Shown: positions 28,183-37,412 of the stretch, piece after piece | Layout of the letters: every line of letters begins with the position of its first letter | How positions within the stretch are numbered: position 1 is the stretch's first letter | NCBI RefSeq assembly: GCF_017873235.1 | Contig: NZ_JAGGJZ010000002.1 | Span: 455,483 to 519,482, forward strand | Length of the DNA: 64,000 nucleotides | Source: Clostridium moniliforme | Lineage (GTDB): Bacteria > Bacillota > Clostridia > Clostridiales > Clostridiaceae | Direction: 5' to 3' | The notes under the pieces: model-generated | Told to the model about the DNA's origin: nothing | The model's input: the letters and a program-made list of their open reading frames with translations, nothing else | Database searches by the model: none | Translations under genes and position numbers: made by a program

Positions 28183-29238
28183 TTATGAACGAATTTTAAT
28201 CCAAGCATCATTATATTCTTGTAGTGCTTTATGATTTAAATCCTTAAATACTTCTGCATTTTTTAGTTCTTTTTTAGTTGGATATTGTTCTTGAACTTCT
28301 TTTGGAAGCATTTCGAAAGTTTTTGTGTTTGGAGTTTGGTAGCCTATATATTCAACGTTTGTAAGTGCATTTTCAGGATCACATAAAAAGTTTATAAATT
28401 GTTCTGCTTCTTTTTTATGTTTAGCTCCCTTTGGAATAGCTAGACAATCAAACCATTTATTTGTACCTTCCTTTGGAACAACATATTTTATTTTAGGATT
28501 TTCATCCATTATATACACAGCATCTCCTGACCAAACAGGTGCAATTGCAATTTCGCCACTTACCATAGCATCTTTAACTTCATCTACCATATAAGCTTGA
28601 ACTAAAGGTTTTTCTTTTATTAATTCATTAGCAGCTTTATTAATTTCAGCTGGATTTGTTGAATTCATAGAATATCCAAGTCTTTTTAATGAAATAGCCA
28701 TAGCATCTCTAACAGAGTCAAACATAGCAATTTGTCCTTTATAATCTTTATCCCAAAGGATATTCCAACTATCTACAGGTTTTTTTACTATATCAGGATT
28801 ATAAACTATCCCAATAGTTCCCCACATATATGGTACAGAGTATTCATCATTTGGATCATAAGGAAGATGCTTAAATTCCTTACCTATATATTTATAATTT
28901 GGTATTTCTTTATAATCTATTTTTTCAAGAAGATTTTCTTTTATCATTTTTTCTATCATGTAATCAGATGGAACTACTATATCATAATTGCTAGAGCCAT
29001 CTTTGATTTTTGAATACATTGTTTCGTTAGTATCATAAGTGCTGTAATTAACTTTTATACCAGTTTCTTTTTCAAATTTAGTAATTAAATTAGGATCAAT
29101 GTAATCTCCCCAATTATAAACATTTAATTGTTTTGAAGTAGTTTTTTCGTTATCCTTGTCTTTAGAACAACCTGTAATAAAACCCATTATTATAACTACA
29201 CTTAAAGCTATAGCAGTTAAAACTTTAAATTTTTTCAT
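28183..29238 (-). CDS. potD: Spermidine/putrescine ABC transporter, substrate-binding lipoprotein
   Basis: Periplasmic-binding-protein-type polyamine receptor, 351 residues. A signal peptide ends in the lipobox ITGC, so the mature protein is a lipoprotein on the outer face of the membrane. Family sequence LNVYNWGDYIDPNLITKFEKE begins the mature fold, and the ligand-site region YSVPYMWGTIGI is typical of PotD. It is the last gene of puuR-potABCD. Its ATG directly follows the potC stop, with AGAGGTGA as ribosome site. Confidence 0.95.
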   Translation of the reverse strand: MKKFKVLTAIALSVVIIMGFITGCSKDKDNEKTTSKQLNVYNWGDYIDPNLITKFEKETGIKVNYSTYDTNETMYSKIKDGSSNYDIVVPSDYMIEKMIKENLLEKIDYKEIPNYKYIGKEFKHLPYDPNDEYSVPYMWGTIGIVYNPDIVKKPVDSWNILWDKDYKGQIAMFDSVRDAMAISLKRLGYSMNSTNPAEINKAANELIKEKPLVQAYMVDEVKDAMVSGEIAIAPVWSGDAVYIMDENPKIKYVVPKEGTNKWFDCLAIPKGAKHKKEAEQFINFLCDPENALTNVEYIGYQTPNTKTFEMLPKEVQEQYPTKKELKNAEVFKDLNHKALQEYNDAWIKIRS

Positions 29239-30021
29239 TTAGTTCACCTCTACTTTCTTCTTTTTATTTACTATTAATAGTAGTGCAAGTACTGTTATAA
29301 ACATTAATGTAGAAAGTGCATTAATCTCAGGTTTAATACCACGTCTTGCCATAGAATAGATTTCAATTGAAAGATTTGTTACTCCAGGTCCTGTTGTAAA
29401 GAAGCTAATTACAAAATCATCAATTGACATTGTAAAAGCCATTAAAAACCCTGCGAATATGCCTGGTTTTATTTGAGGAATAATAACTTTCCTTAAAGCA
29501 TAAAAAGGTGTTGCTCCAAGATCCATAGCGGCTTCAATAGTGTTATCTGGTAATTGTCTAAGTTTTGGCAGTACTGAAAGTATTACATAAGGTATATCAA
29601 ATGATATATGTGCAAGTAGCATTGTTTTAAATCCAAAATCAAATTTTAAAAATATAAATAAACTCATTAAGGCAATACCAGTAACTATATCTGGATTAAT
29701 AATAGGTAAATTATTTATATTAAGTAGTAATGCTTTTCTCTTTTTTTTCATATTATCAATACCAATTGCAGTAATAGTTCCTACAATAGTTGCAATAACA
29801 GAAGCAATAATAGCTATTAAAATAGTATAATAAAGAGCTTCCATTAAGGTATCATTATGGATAAGTTCACCATACCATTTAAAAGTAAATCCGTTCCATT
29901 TTCCCATTGACTTTGAATTATTAAATGAAAAAATCATCAAAGTAACAATAGGAGCGTATAAAAATATAAAAATTATTGCTAGATAAAATCTTTTAATAAA
30001 CTCATAAAATTTATTTACCAT
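29239..30021 (-). CDS. potC: Spermidine/putrescine ABC transporter permease PotC
   Basis: Inner-membrane permease with six predicted helices, 260 residues. The ABC-coupling EAA loop reads EAAMDLGATPFYALRKVIIPQIKPGI. It overlaps potB by seven nt, pointing to translational coupling. With PotB it forms the channel for polyamine import, powered by PotA. Confidence 0.95.
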   Translation of the reverse strand: MVNKFYEFIKRFYLAIIFIFLYAPIVTLMIFSFNNSKSMGKWNGFTFKWYGELIHNDTLMEALYYTILIAIIASVIATIVGTITAIGIDNMKKKRKALLLNINNLPIINPDIVTGIALMSLFIFLKFDFGFKTMLLAHISFDIPYVILSVLPKLRQLPDNTIEAAMDLGATPFYALRKVIIPQIKPGIFAGFLMAFTMSIDDFVISFFTTGPGVTNLSIEIYSMARRGIKPEINALSTLMFITVLALLLIVNKKKKVEVN

Positions 30022-30854
30022 AAGTTTCCACCACCTTCGCTTATATCTTCATCAAATTTTGACATTAAGGCCATAGAAATTAGTATTAAAATCATTAATA
30101 TTATTGCTAATGCTGAACCAAAGTGCCAATCACTCATAGTTGTAAATTGTTGTTCTATAACATTACCAATTAACATTTCCTTTCCACCACCTAAAAGTCT
30201 AGAAATAACAAAGGTTGAAACAGATGGCATAAATACCATTGTTATTCCAGAAATTACTCCTGGAACACTTAGTGGAAATATAACTTTTATAAAAATTTCT
30301 TTTTTATTTGCACCAAGATCAGACGCTGCATTTATTAAGTTTTTATCTATTTTAGATAAAACAGTATAAATTGGTAATATCATAAATGGTAAAAAGTTAT
30401 ATATCATACCAAGTAGTATTGCACCATTTGTATAAAGAAATTGAATTGGTGAAATTCCGAAGTTCCCTAAAAAAGTGTTTATTAATCCGTTTTTACCTAA
30501 TATAGGCAACCATGCATATGTTCTTAGTAGAAAATTCATCCACATTGGTAGTATAAATAACATAATAAGTAAGTTTCGTTTATTTTCCGGCATTTTTGAA
30601 ATAATATATGCAACTGGATAGCCAATAATTAAACAAACAGCTGTTGAAATAAGTGCTAAACAAATAGATCTACCAAATATTTTTATATATTGTGGGTTTA
30701 TAAGTCTTTCAAAATTTTCAAGGGAAAATTGATAACCTGATCCTGAATCTGTTGTTAAACTAAAAAATAAAATCATTAACAATGGAACTATTATAAATAA
30801 AGCGCTCCATACAATATATGGATAAGCAGCTAAACTGCTTTTTTTATTATTCAT
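30015..30854 (-). CDS. potB: Spermidine/putrescine ABC transporter permease PotB
   Basis: Inner-membrane permease of 279 residues with six helices. The coupling loop reads [26 protein letters not shown]. It overlaps potA by eight nt and potC by seven nt. The partner arrangement A-B-C-D is the classical polyamine transporter order. Confidence 0.95.
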   Translation of the reverse strand: MNNKKSSLAAYPYIVWSALFIIVPLLMILFFSLTTDSGSGYQFSLENFERLINPQYIKIFGRSICLALISTAVCLIIGYPVAYIISKMPENKRNLLIMLFILPMWMNFLLRTYAWLPILGKNGLINTFLGNFGISPIQFLYTNGAILLGMIYNFLPFMILPIYTVLSKIDKNLINAASDLGANKKEIFIKVIFPLSVPGVISGITMVFMPSVSTFVISRLLGGGKEMLIGNVIEQQFTTMSDWHFGSALAIILMILILISMALMSKFDEDISEGGGNLW

Positions 30855-31902
30855 AGCAATTCACCTTTCTCATTACATGAATATCTTCAGGATATATATC
30901 TATTCCTATAGTAGATCCAATTTCTGCTGATTTTGTATTATGAATAATCCATCTTTTAGGACAATTTTCTATTTCAATTTCTATTTCATAATGGACTCCT
31001 TTAAATATAACGGAAATAACCTTTGCTTTAAGCATTCCACTATCTGCATTAACCATTTTTATATCCTCTGGTCTAATAACTATATCAACAGCTTCATTTT
31101 TTTCAAATCCTTTATCAACACTTTCAAAAACTCTTCCTAAAAATTCAGTTTTAAAATCATCATGCATAATACCATCAACTATATTACTTTCTCCAATAAA
31201 GTCTGCAACAAATGCATTTGAAGGTTCATTATAAATATCTTGTGGAGTACCCATTTGTTGAATAACTCCTTTATTCATTACAACAATTGTGTCTGACATA
31301 GTTAAAGCTTCTTCTTGATCATGAGTTACAAATATAAATGTTATTCCTAATCTTTGTTGTATTTTCTTAAGTTCAATTTGCATTTCTTTTCTAAGTTTTA
31401 AATCTAATGCTCCTAAAGGCTCATCTAAAAGTAGAACTTCAGGTTCATTAACTAGAGCTCTTGCGATTGCAACTCTTTGTTGTTGTCCACCACTTAAAGA
31501 ATCAATGCTTCTTTTTTCAAATCCACTAAGGGCAACTAATTTAAGCATTTCAGTTACTTTTTCTTTAATTATATTTTTAGGTGTTTTTTTAATTTTTAGT
31601 CCAAAAGCTATATTATCATATACATTCATATGAGGGAATAAAGCATATTTTTGGAAAACTGTATTTACAGGTCTTTTATGAGAAGGAAGGCTTGCCATAT
31701 CTTTTTCATCAAAAATTACCTTACCTGAATCAGCTGTTTCAAATCCTGCAATAATTTTTAATGTAGTTGTTTTACCACAACCACTTGGACCTAAAAGTGT
31801 TAAAAATTCATTTTTCTTTATATTAAGATTAAGATCTTTTAAAACTTCATTATCTCCATATTTTTTACTTATACCTTTTAGCATTAAAATATTATCGTTC
31901 AT
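30847..31902 (-). CDS. potA: Spermidine/putrescine ABC transporter ATPase PotA
   Basis: ATPase of the polyamine importer, 351 residues. Walker [10 protein letters not shown], signature [15 protein letters not shown], Walker [12 protein letters not shown] and the switch His in [10 protein letters not shown] are complete. A C-terminal TOBE regulatory domain begins near residue 270 ([10 protein letters not shown]). ATG follows AGAGGTG. It lies 36 nt after the XRE-cupin regulator and is probably in the same transcript. Confidence 0.96.
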   Translation of the reverse strand: MNDNILMLKGISKKYGDNEVLKDLNLNIKKNEFLTLLGPSGCGKTTTLKIIAGFETADSGKVIFDEKDMASLPSHKRPVNTVFQKYALFPHMNVYDNIAFGLKIKKTPKNIIKEKVTEMLKLVALSGFEKRSIDSLSGGQQQRVAIARALVNEPEVLLLDEPLGALDLKLRKEMQIELKKIQQRLGITFIFVTHDQEEALTMSDTIVVMNKGVIQQMGTPQDIYNEPSNAFVADFIGESNIVDGIMHDDFKTEFLGRVFESVDKGFEKNEAVDIVIRPEDIKMVNADSGMLKAKVISVIFKGVHYEIEIEIENCPKRWIIHNTKSAEIGSTIGIDIYPEDIHVMRKVNCYE

Positions 31903-31938
31903 AATAAAACACCTCTTTCTAGAATTTAAAAATAAATA

Positions 31939-32478
31939 TTAAAATGATGGGGGAGAACTTATCCATATAACTTTAGCAATAGTTTTGCCTGGATTTGAAA
32001 GGTAATGGTTTAATTTTGGCTTGAAATAAAAGCTTTCACCTTTTTTTACCTTGTAGCTTTTATCACCCAAATGAAGAATTACACTTCCATTTAAAACAAA
32101 TCCAAATTCTTCTCCCTCATGAGGCTCTTCCTCAATATATTTACCATTAGGCTCTAATGTTAACATGATTGGTTCCATATCATTCTTTTGAGCACTAGGT
32201 ACTAGCCATTTTAAACTATATCCTAAATCTTCATCTTCAGTTTCAAACATATCATCATTTTTGTATGTTATTCTTTCTTCCCCTTTTTCACTGAAAAATT
32301 CAGTTAAGTTAGTTCCTAAAATTTCTAAAATATCTACTAAAGTAGCTATAGATGGGGAAGTCAAATCATTTTCAACTTGAGATATAAAACCTTTAGATAA
32401 TTCACATCTATTGGCTAATTCTTCTTGGGTAAGTCCTTTAGCTATTCTAATACTTCTAATCTTATCGCCGATTTCCAT
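31939..32478 (-). CDS. XRE-family regulator with cupin domain (PuuR-like)
   Basis: A 179-residue regulator. Residues 1-60 are an XRE helix-turn-helix (IRIAKGLTQEELANRCELSKGFISQVENDLTSPS). The C-terminal half is a cupin sensor domain (EEPHEGEEFGFVLNGSVILHLG). This class, PuuR-like, controls polyamine uptake and catabolism and sits ahead of potABCD in many Firmicutes. ATG follows GGTGGTG. It is probably the first gene of puuR-potABCD and likely represses that transcript through the repeats at 32515-32545. The ligand, likely a polyamine, is inferred. Confidence 0.85.
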   Translation of the reverse strand: MEIGDKIRSIRIAKGLTQEELANRCELSKGFISQVENDLTSPSIATLVDILEILGTNLTEFFSEKGEERITYKNDDMFETEDEDLGYSLKWLVPSAQKNDMEPIMLTLEPNGKYIEEEPHEGEEFGFVLNGSVILHLGDKSYKVKKGESFYFKPKLNHYLSNPGKTIAKVIWISSPPSF

Positions 32479-32880
32479 GTCTTCACACCACCATTTCTAC
32501 AATAAATATAACTTTTACTAAACACAAAGTTTAAAATTACTAAACAAACAAGAATAATTATAATAAGTATATAGAAAAAAATCAATATATTTAATGAAAA
32601 AAATTAAAAAAAATATTATGTAATTTCGTTGCAATTAGAGAGTTTTATGAGAAATATAATAAAAGGAGTTTAATAAAAGTTGAAAAAAAGTTTAGTAATA
32701 TTAAATATTTAAAAAATAAGTGAATAAATTGAAAAAGTTGGTAAGAATTAATTGTGAAATATTAATAAAATTTTATAACAATAAAAAAAGATTTAATACA
32801 TAAAAAGTAATAAAAATTTGATATAATAAAAGAAAACTCAAAAATAGAGAAGGGTGAAATTTTAATAAAAGGTGATTATA
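32479..32880. promoter_or_regulatory. Divergent promoter region with mirrored operator repeats
   Basis: No gene is seen here. Toward the pot operon, a minus-strand promoter TTGATT (32580-32585), 17-base spacer, TATAAT (32557-32562) is followed by two direct repeats TTACTAAAC at 32515-32523 and 32537-32545, 22 bases apart. Toward the GNAT gene, GTTTAATAA (32668-32676) and GTTTAGTAA (32690-32698), also 22 bases apart, are the same element inverted. An extended -10 TGATATAAT at 32819-32827 probably starts the GNAT transcript. Confidence 0.65.
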
Positions 32881-33966
32881 ATGAAGCTGAGAGAAGGATT
32901 ATATAGAAGGAATGGGAAAAAAGTATATATAAAGCAGCCTGAGTATGATGAATTAAAATTTGTGCAAGAACTTTGGAGCCATAAAGATACAATGAAAGAT
33001 ATTGGGGGAGTATTTAATTTTTCACAAAATAAATGGGAAATGTTTTATAAAAAAATGGTCAATCCAACAGATGGAAAAAACTTTTATTGTTTAGTATATG
33101 ATAACAATGATAAAGCAATAGGTGAAGTTAGCTTTCATGGATATGATTCTGCTACTAAAATTGCAAGATTTAATGTTAAGATTCATTCGGATTATAGAAA
33201 TAGAGGTTATGGCGAAGAGGCAGTAAGACTTTTACTTGAATACTATTTTTTAGAGTTTGGTGGAGATATGTTAATGGATAATGTATTAACTATTGAAGGT
33301 GAAAAGGTTGCTCAAAAAATAGGCTTTGAAGAAGTAAGAAAGTTTAGTGGAAAAGCTACTATTAGAATTACAAAAGATGAATTTTTAAATTTTGATAAAG
33401 GAACAAAAACTAACATAGGAATATTAATTATAAAAAATATGAATATGAATGATTATACTATGGCTAAGGAACTTTTTGAAAAAGCAAACATTATTTTGGG
33501 AAAAACTCTATTTAATATTTATGGAATAAATATTGATAATAAATTTAAGGTAAGTAAAAATATCTCTATAATATTAGATAATAATAAAGTTGAGAAGCCT
33601 AATGTTTTAATAATCCCTGGTGGCAAAAATATGATATCTCAAGAGAGTAAGAAAAAAATTACCGATTGCGTATTAAATTGTTATAATGATTGTGATTTTA
33701 TATGTGCTATTAATGAAGGTATATATTATTTAGCAAGTTGTAGTGAATTAAGTGGAGTATTAGTTCCTTATGGAGATTGGATTGATGGAGTAAATATTGA
33801 AAAAAATGATTTTAGATTAGTAAAAAGGAACTATACTGATAATGGTAAACTGATGTTAAGTACAAATATAATGGGAACTTTAGAATTATATTTGAATTTA
33901 ATTAAAAAAATAGGTGGTAACGATTTAGAAGAAAAATTAGCTTATGAGATAGGATTAAAAAAGTAA
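32881..33966 (+). CDS. GNAT acetyltransferase fused to a DJ-1/PfpI-like domain
   Basis: A 361-residue two-domain protein. Residues about 10-170 are a GNAT acetyltransferase with the acetyl-CoA motif VKIHSDYRNRGYGEEAVRLL. Residues about 180-360 resemble a class I glutaminase/DJ-1 fold: NVLIIPGGKNM, then DFICAINEGIYYLA. The nucleophile elbow reads INEG, so the DJ-1 cysteine is not at its usual place. ATG 32881 follows AAAGGTGA; a GTG nine bases earlier is less likely. It is divergent from puuR-potABCD and shares its operator element, so polyamine acetylation is a reasonable but unproven role. Confidence 0.65.
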   Translation: MKLREGLYRRNGKKVYIKQPEYDELKFVQELWSHKDTMKDIGGVFNFSQNKWEMFYKKMVNPTDGKNFYCLVYDNNDKAIGEVSFHGYDSATKIARFNVKIHSDYRNRGYGEEAVRLLLEYYFLEFGGDMLMDNVLTIEGEKVAQKIGFEEVRKFSGKATIRITKDEFLNFDKGTKTNIGILIIKNMNMNDYTMAKELFEKANIILGKTLFNIYGINIDNKFKVSKNISIILDNNKVEKPNVLIIPGGKNMISQESKKKITDCVLNCYNDCDFICAINEGIYYLASCSELSGVLVPYGDWIDGVNIEKNDFRLVKRNYTDNGKLMLSTNIMGTLELYLNLIKKIGGNDLEEKLAYEIGLKK

Positions 33967-33998
33967 GTGGAAATATTAATATTTCCACTTACTTTTTT
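33964..33998. terminator. Bidirectional terminator after the GNAT fusion
   Basis: AAGTGGAAATATT pairs with AATATTTCCACTT, followed by ACTTTTTTAA. The stem begins inside the stop-codon region and serves the convergent minus-strand gene too. Confidence 0.85.
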
Positions 33999-34306
33999 AA
34001 AAACACATTTCCAATAATAGTTACTATATCTTTTATTGTATTAAGTTGATTTGTTATATTTTCTTTTGCTACTATAACATCAGCAGTTGCTTCTGTTGCA
34101 ACATCACTTATATCTTTAACATTTTCTGTTATACCATTAACATTTGATAAAGTAGAATCAATATTTTTTTTGTTTTCATCTAAAAGATTATCTACTTTGC
34201 TTAATACACCTGAAAGTTTGATTAAACATATTATTAAAAATACTAATGCAACTGCTCCTAATATTCCTACAATAAACCAAAATAAACCTACAACACTAAT
34301 ATACAT
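33989..34306 (-). CDS. DUF948-like (YtxG-type) membrane protein
   Basis: A 105-residue protein with an N-terminal transmembrane helix (VVGLFWFIVGILGAVALVFL) and a long amphipathic coiled coil rich in Asn, Asp, Val and Ile. This is the YtxG/DUF948 pattern. It overlaps the preceding YtxH-like gene by one base (TAATG), as in the ytxG-ytxH stress gene pair of Bacillus though in opposite order. Function unknown; the family is linked to general stress and cell envelope. Confidence 0.7.
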   Translation of the reverse strand: MYISVVGLFWFIVGILGAVALVFLIICLIKLSGVLSKVDNLLDENKKNIDSTLSNVNGITENVKDISDVATEATADVIVAKENITNQLNTIKDIVTIIGNVFLKK

Positions 34307-34695
34307 TATTTGTTGTCCTCTGAATTAGTTGTTTCTTCTACAATAGTTTCTTTAATATCTTCTTTTATCTCTTCAGGAACTTCTGTAACAGTTTTTTTAG
34401 ATATATTTTTATTATTTAAGTAATCTTTAATTTTTGATTTAGCATCTAGTATATTATTTTTACAATTAGTTGAAGCGATATTTGCTTTATTTTTAAACTT
34501 TTTATGAGCATCTTTAGTAGCATATTTTAAATCATTCATTGTTTCTTTTCCAGATTTAGGTGCAAGTAGTAAACCACTTAAAGCACCAGCAATAACACCT
34601 AATGTAGCACCTGTAGCTAATGTTTTTGCAGTTTTCTTTTTAGCTTGTATAGCTTTTTCTCTTCTTTTTTGTTCTATTAATCTTGATAAATTCAT
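34306..34695 (-). CDS. YtxH domain-containing protein
   Basis: A 129-residue protein. The YtxH core TGATLGVIAGALSGLLLAPKSGKE forms one glycine-rich membrane segment followed by the conserved LLAPKSG motif. A basic coiled region and an acidic Glu/Thr tail follow. Strong AGGAGG site upstream. It pairs with the DUF948-like gene. Role unknown, perhaps envelope stress. Confidence 0.8.
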   Translation of the reverse strand: MNLSRLIEQKRREKAIQAKKKTAKTLATGATLGVIAGALSGLLLAPKSGKETMNDLKYATKDAHKKFKNKANIASTNCKNNILDAKSKIKDYLNNKNISKKTVTEVPEEIKEDIKETIVEETTNSEDNK

Positions 34696-34921
34696 ACAAT
34701 AACCTCCTAATAATATGGAAATTTGATAAATTTCTTAGCTTAATTATACTATAATGTATAAAGTAAGGCTAGTCCAAAAAAGGGTAATTAAACCAAAATT
34801 AATATATTTATCAAACTATGTAAAAAGTACATAATCATTTAATATAATATTTGATAAATTAAATATATAGTGTAAAATTAATATATAAGTATATGTGATT
34901 TTTTAATATAGGAGGGGATAT

Positions 34922-35746
34922 ATGAAAAACAGAAAGAAAAGATATTTAAGTATCTTAATTTTAATAATGCTTTTGATAACGATACATATTATTTTATATA
35001 ATTACTATGGACCAGGAAGAAAACAAATTGTTGCGGCAAATAACTTTATAAAAAAATTACAAAGTGAAAATATTATTGAAAAAAATAGAAAGCATATAAA
35101 GTTTCAGGTTGTAGAAAAAACAGGAATACAAAAAGATAATGAAATTTACTCTTTGATAAGTGATAATTATAGAATCGATTTAAATAAAAATTATGATGTA
35201 ATTAGTTTTGTAGATAAAATAAAAACTAATAGTGTTATTAATTTAACTCCAGAAGAAGGAGAAACAATTGCAAAAGAATATTTATTAAAAATATGTCATG
35301 GAGACTATAGGGTAAAAGAAGTTAATAAAAATGATTTAAAAGATGAATCACCTTTTTATTCAATTATTTTTTCAAAATATGAGGATGGATATCCTTATTA
35401 TTCAGAAGAAGTTATTATAAATATAAATAAAAATAATGGTAAGTTACAAGGATATGTAAATAAAACTAAAGATGATAATCATAATGATATAAAAATAAAT
35501 ATTTCAAAATAAAATGCAGAAGAAAATGCATTGAAATTATTTAAAGATGTTGGTAGTCATGGAAAAATTATAGGAAAGTCTTATTTAGCATTTTGTAATA
35601 AAAAAGAATCAGCATATAAATCAGAACTTGCCTATGTAGTTAATGTTTCAAATGGTAAGGAAAATATGATTTATTTTATATCTTCTAATTCAGGAAAATT
35701 AATAAATGCATTTAGTAATGCAGTAAAGAAAACAAAAGTAGAATAA
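34922..35746 (+). pseudogene. PepSY/YcdB-like membrane protein, broken by an in-frame stop
   Basis: One frame encodes an N-terminal transmembrane anchor (YLSILILIMLLITIHIILY) and an exported region with PepSY/YcdB-like repeats (LTPEEGETIAKEYLLKI). TAA at 35510-35512 interrupts it. The same frame continues as NAEENALKLFKDVG and on to a second stop at 35746, with no frameshift. The junction reads ISK-stop-NAEENAL, consistent with a single GAA-to-TAA change. A 71-codon tail with the repeat end SSNSGKLINAF would remain untranslated. The first 196 residues may still be made, using the good AGGAGGGG site. Confidence 0.75.
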
Positions 35747-35747
35747 G

Positions 35748-35778
35748 AAAAGCAGATTAAAAATCTGCTTTTTTATTT
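35748..35778. terminator. Bidirectional terminator
   Basis: AAAAGCAGATT pairs with AATCTGCTTTT, then a T run. It ends the interrupted PepSY-like gene and the convergent AGCS symporter. Confidence 0.85.
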
Positions 35779-35782
35779 ATAA

Positions 35783-37186
35783 TTAATTCCATTCTGAAAC
35801 ATTTTTTAATTCTGGTATTGATGAAGCTTTAAATAATGGCTCTTTTATACCTGACATTTTTTGATTACTATAATCTTTTAATGCTGCAAAAGCTTGTTTA
35901 CTAAGTAATGTTATTGCAATTAGATTTACAACAGCCATAAGTCCCATAAATACATCAGCTAAATTCCAAACAATTTGAATCTCAGCAATTGAACCGAAGA
36001 ATACCATAGCTACAACAAAAATTCTGTATATAAATACGTAAGATTTCTTTTTAGTTAGAAATTCAATATTTGATTCCCCATAATAATAATTACCAACTAT
36101 AGAGCTAAAGGCAAATAGAAGAATACAAATTGCTATGAAACTATTACCCCAAGATCCAACTTGAGAACTTAGTGCTTTTTGAGTAAGTTGTATGCCTGTA
36201 ATTGAATTGTTAGTATAATCAACACCTGATAATAGAATTATAAAAGCAGTACAGCTACAAATTATTATTGTATCTGTGAAAACTCCTAATGTTTGAATAA
36301 GTCCTTGTTTAACAGGGTGAGATACTGTAGCAGTAGCAGCAGCATTTGGAGCACTACCCATACCAGCTTCATTTGAAAATAATCCTCTTTTAATTCCCAT
36401 AAGCATAGCACCACCTAATGTACCACCAGCAATTTCTTTAAATCCAAAGGCATTTTCAAATATTAATTTTATTACTGAAGGAACTTCAGTAATATTTATT
36501 AATAATATAAATACTGCAACTGCAATATAAGTTAATGCCATTATAGGCACTATAACTTCTGAAACTTTTGCAACTCTGTGAACTCCACCAAATATTACAA
36601 AAAGAGTTATTAAAGTTAGAATAACACCAACTATTAATCTATCTACTCCAAAAGCATCATTAAATGCTAATGTTATTGTATTTGATTGAACTGAATTGAA
36701 AATTAAACCAAAAGCTATTGTAATAAGTATTGAAAAAATAACGCCCATCCATCTTTTGTTTAATCCTTTTTCCATATAATAAGCAGGTCCACCCCTAAAA
36801 GAACCATCTGCATTTTTTTCTTTATAGATTTGAGCTAAAGTTGATTCTATAAAACTTGAAGCAGCACCTATGAGTGCGATTAACCACATCCAAAATATTG
36901 CACCAGGACCACCGACTGAAATAGCAATAGCAATACCAGCTAAGTTTCCAGTACCAACTCTTGAAGCTGTACTAATACAAAATGCTTGGAAAGAAGAAAT
37001 ATTTCCCTTCTTTTTTTCTGATGAAAATCCATCACCTAATAATCTAAACATTTCTTTAATGTATCTAAACTGTACAAATTTTGTTCTAAAACTGAAATAA
37101 ACACCTAAAATTAATAACATTGCTATTAATATATAAGTCCACAATATATCATTAAACTGTAAAATTATATTATTTAATACTTTCAA
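35783..37186 (-). CDS. AGCS-family sodium:amino acid symporter, second copy
   Basis: A 467-residue sodium symporter with the AGCS motifs STASRVGTGNLAGIAIAI, GGPGAIFWMWLIALIGAASSFIE and KRGLFSNEAGMGSAPNAAATA. It is clearly diverged from the copy at 25858, and the usual TIGTGN is replaced by SRVGTGN. The start is TTG 37184-37186 with GGGAGGGG upstream. The upstream region shows no glycine aptamer, so it is regulated differently. The substrate is probably alanine, glycine or glutamine. Confidence 0.92.
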   Translation of the reverse strand: MKVLNNIILQFNDILWTYILIAMLLILGVYFSFRTKFVQFRYIKEMFRLLGDGFSSEKKKGNISSFQAFCISTASRVGTGNLAGIAIAISVGGPGAIFWMWLIALIGAASSFIESTLAQIYKEKNADGSFRGGPAYYMEKGLNKRWMGVIFSILITIAFGLIFNSVQSNTITLAFNDAFGVDRLIVGVILTLITLFVIFGGVHRVAKVSEVIVPIMALTYIAVAVFILLINITEVPSVIKLIFENAFGFKEIAGGTLGGAMLMGIKRGLFSNEAGMGSAPNAAATATVSHPVKQGLIQTLGVFTDTIIICSCTAFIILLSGVDYTNNSITGIQLTQKALSSQVGSWGNSFIAICILLFAFSSIVGNYYYGESNIEFLTKKKSYVFIYRIFVVAMVFFGSIAEIQIVWNLADVFMGLMAVVNLIAITLLSKQAFAALKDYSNQKMSGIKEPLFKASSIPELKNVSEWN

Positions 37187-37377
37187 AATATTACCCCTCC
37201 CTTAATTACGCTATGTAACAATTTATTATATTTTATAATAGAAAAATAAAAATTGCAAGAACTAATTTTAATTTATTCATAAAAACACATTTTATAGTTT
37301 AAAACAATGAAAAAATTGTAATATATAAAATTATATGCAGGAAATAGATGATTAAAATTCATGCATAGTTATAAGAA

Positions 37378-37412
37378 AAGAACCATTTTATTAAAATGGT
37401 TCTTTATATTTT
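37378..37412 (-). terminator. Terminator after pbp1A
   Basis: AGAACCATTTTA pairs with TAAAATGGTTCT around 37379-37403, directly after the minus-strand penicillin-binding protein gene. On the minus strand it is followed by a T-rich stretch. Confidence 0.75.

Noticed and set aside
34306..34306. Possible frameshift between the YtxH and DUF948 genes
   Set aside because: The one-base overlap TAATG is a normal translational coupling signal, and both proteins are complete.
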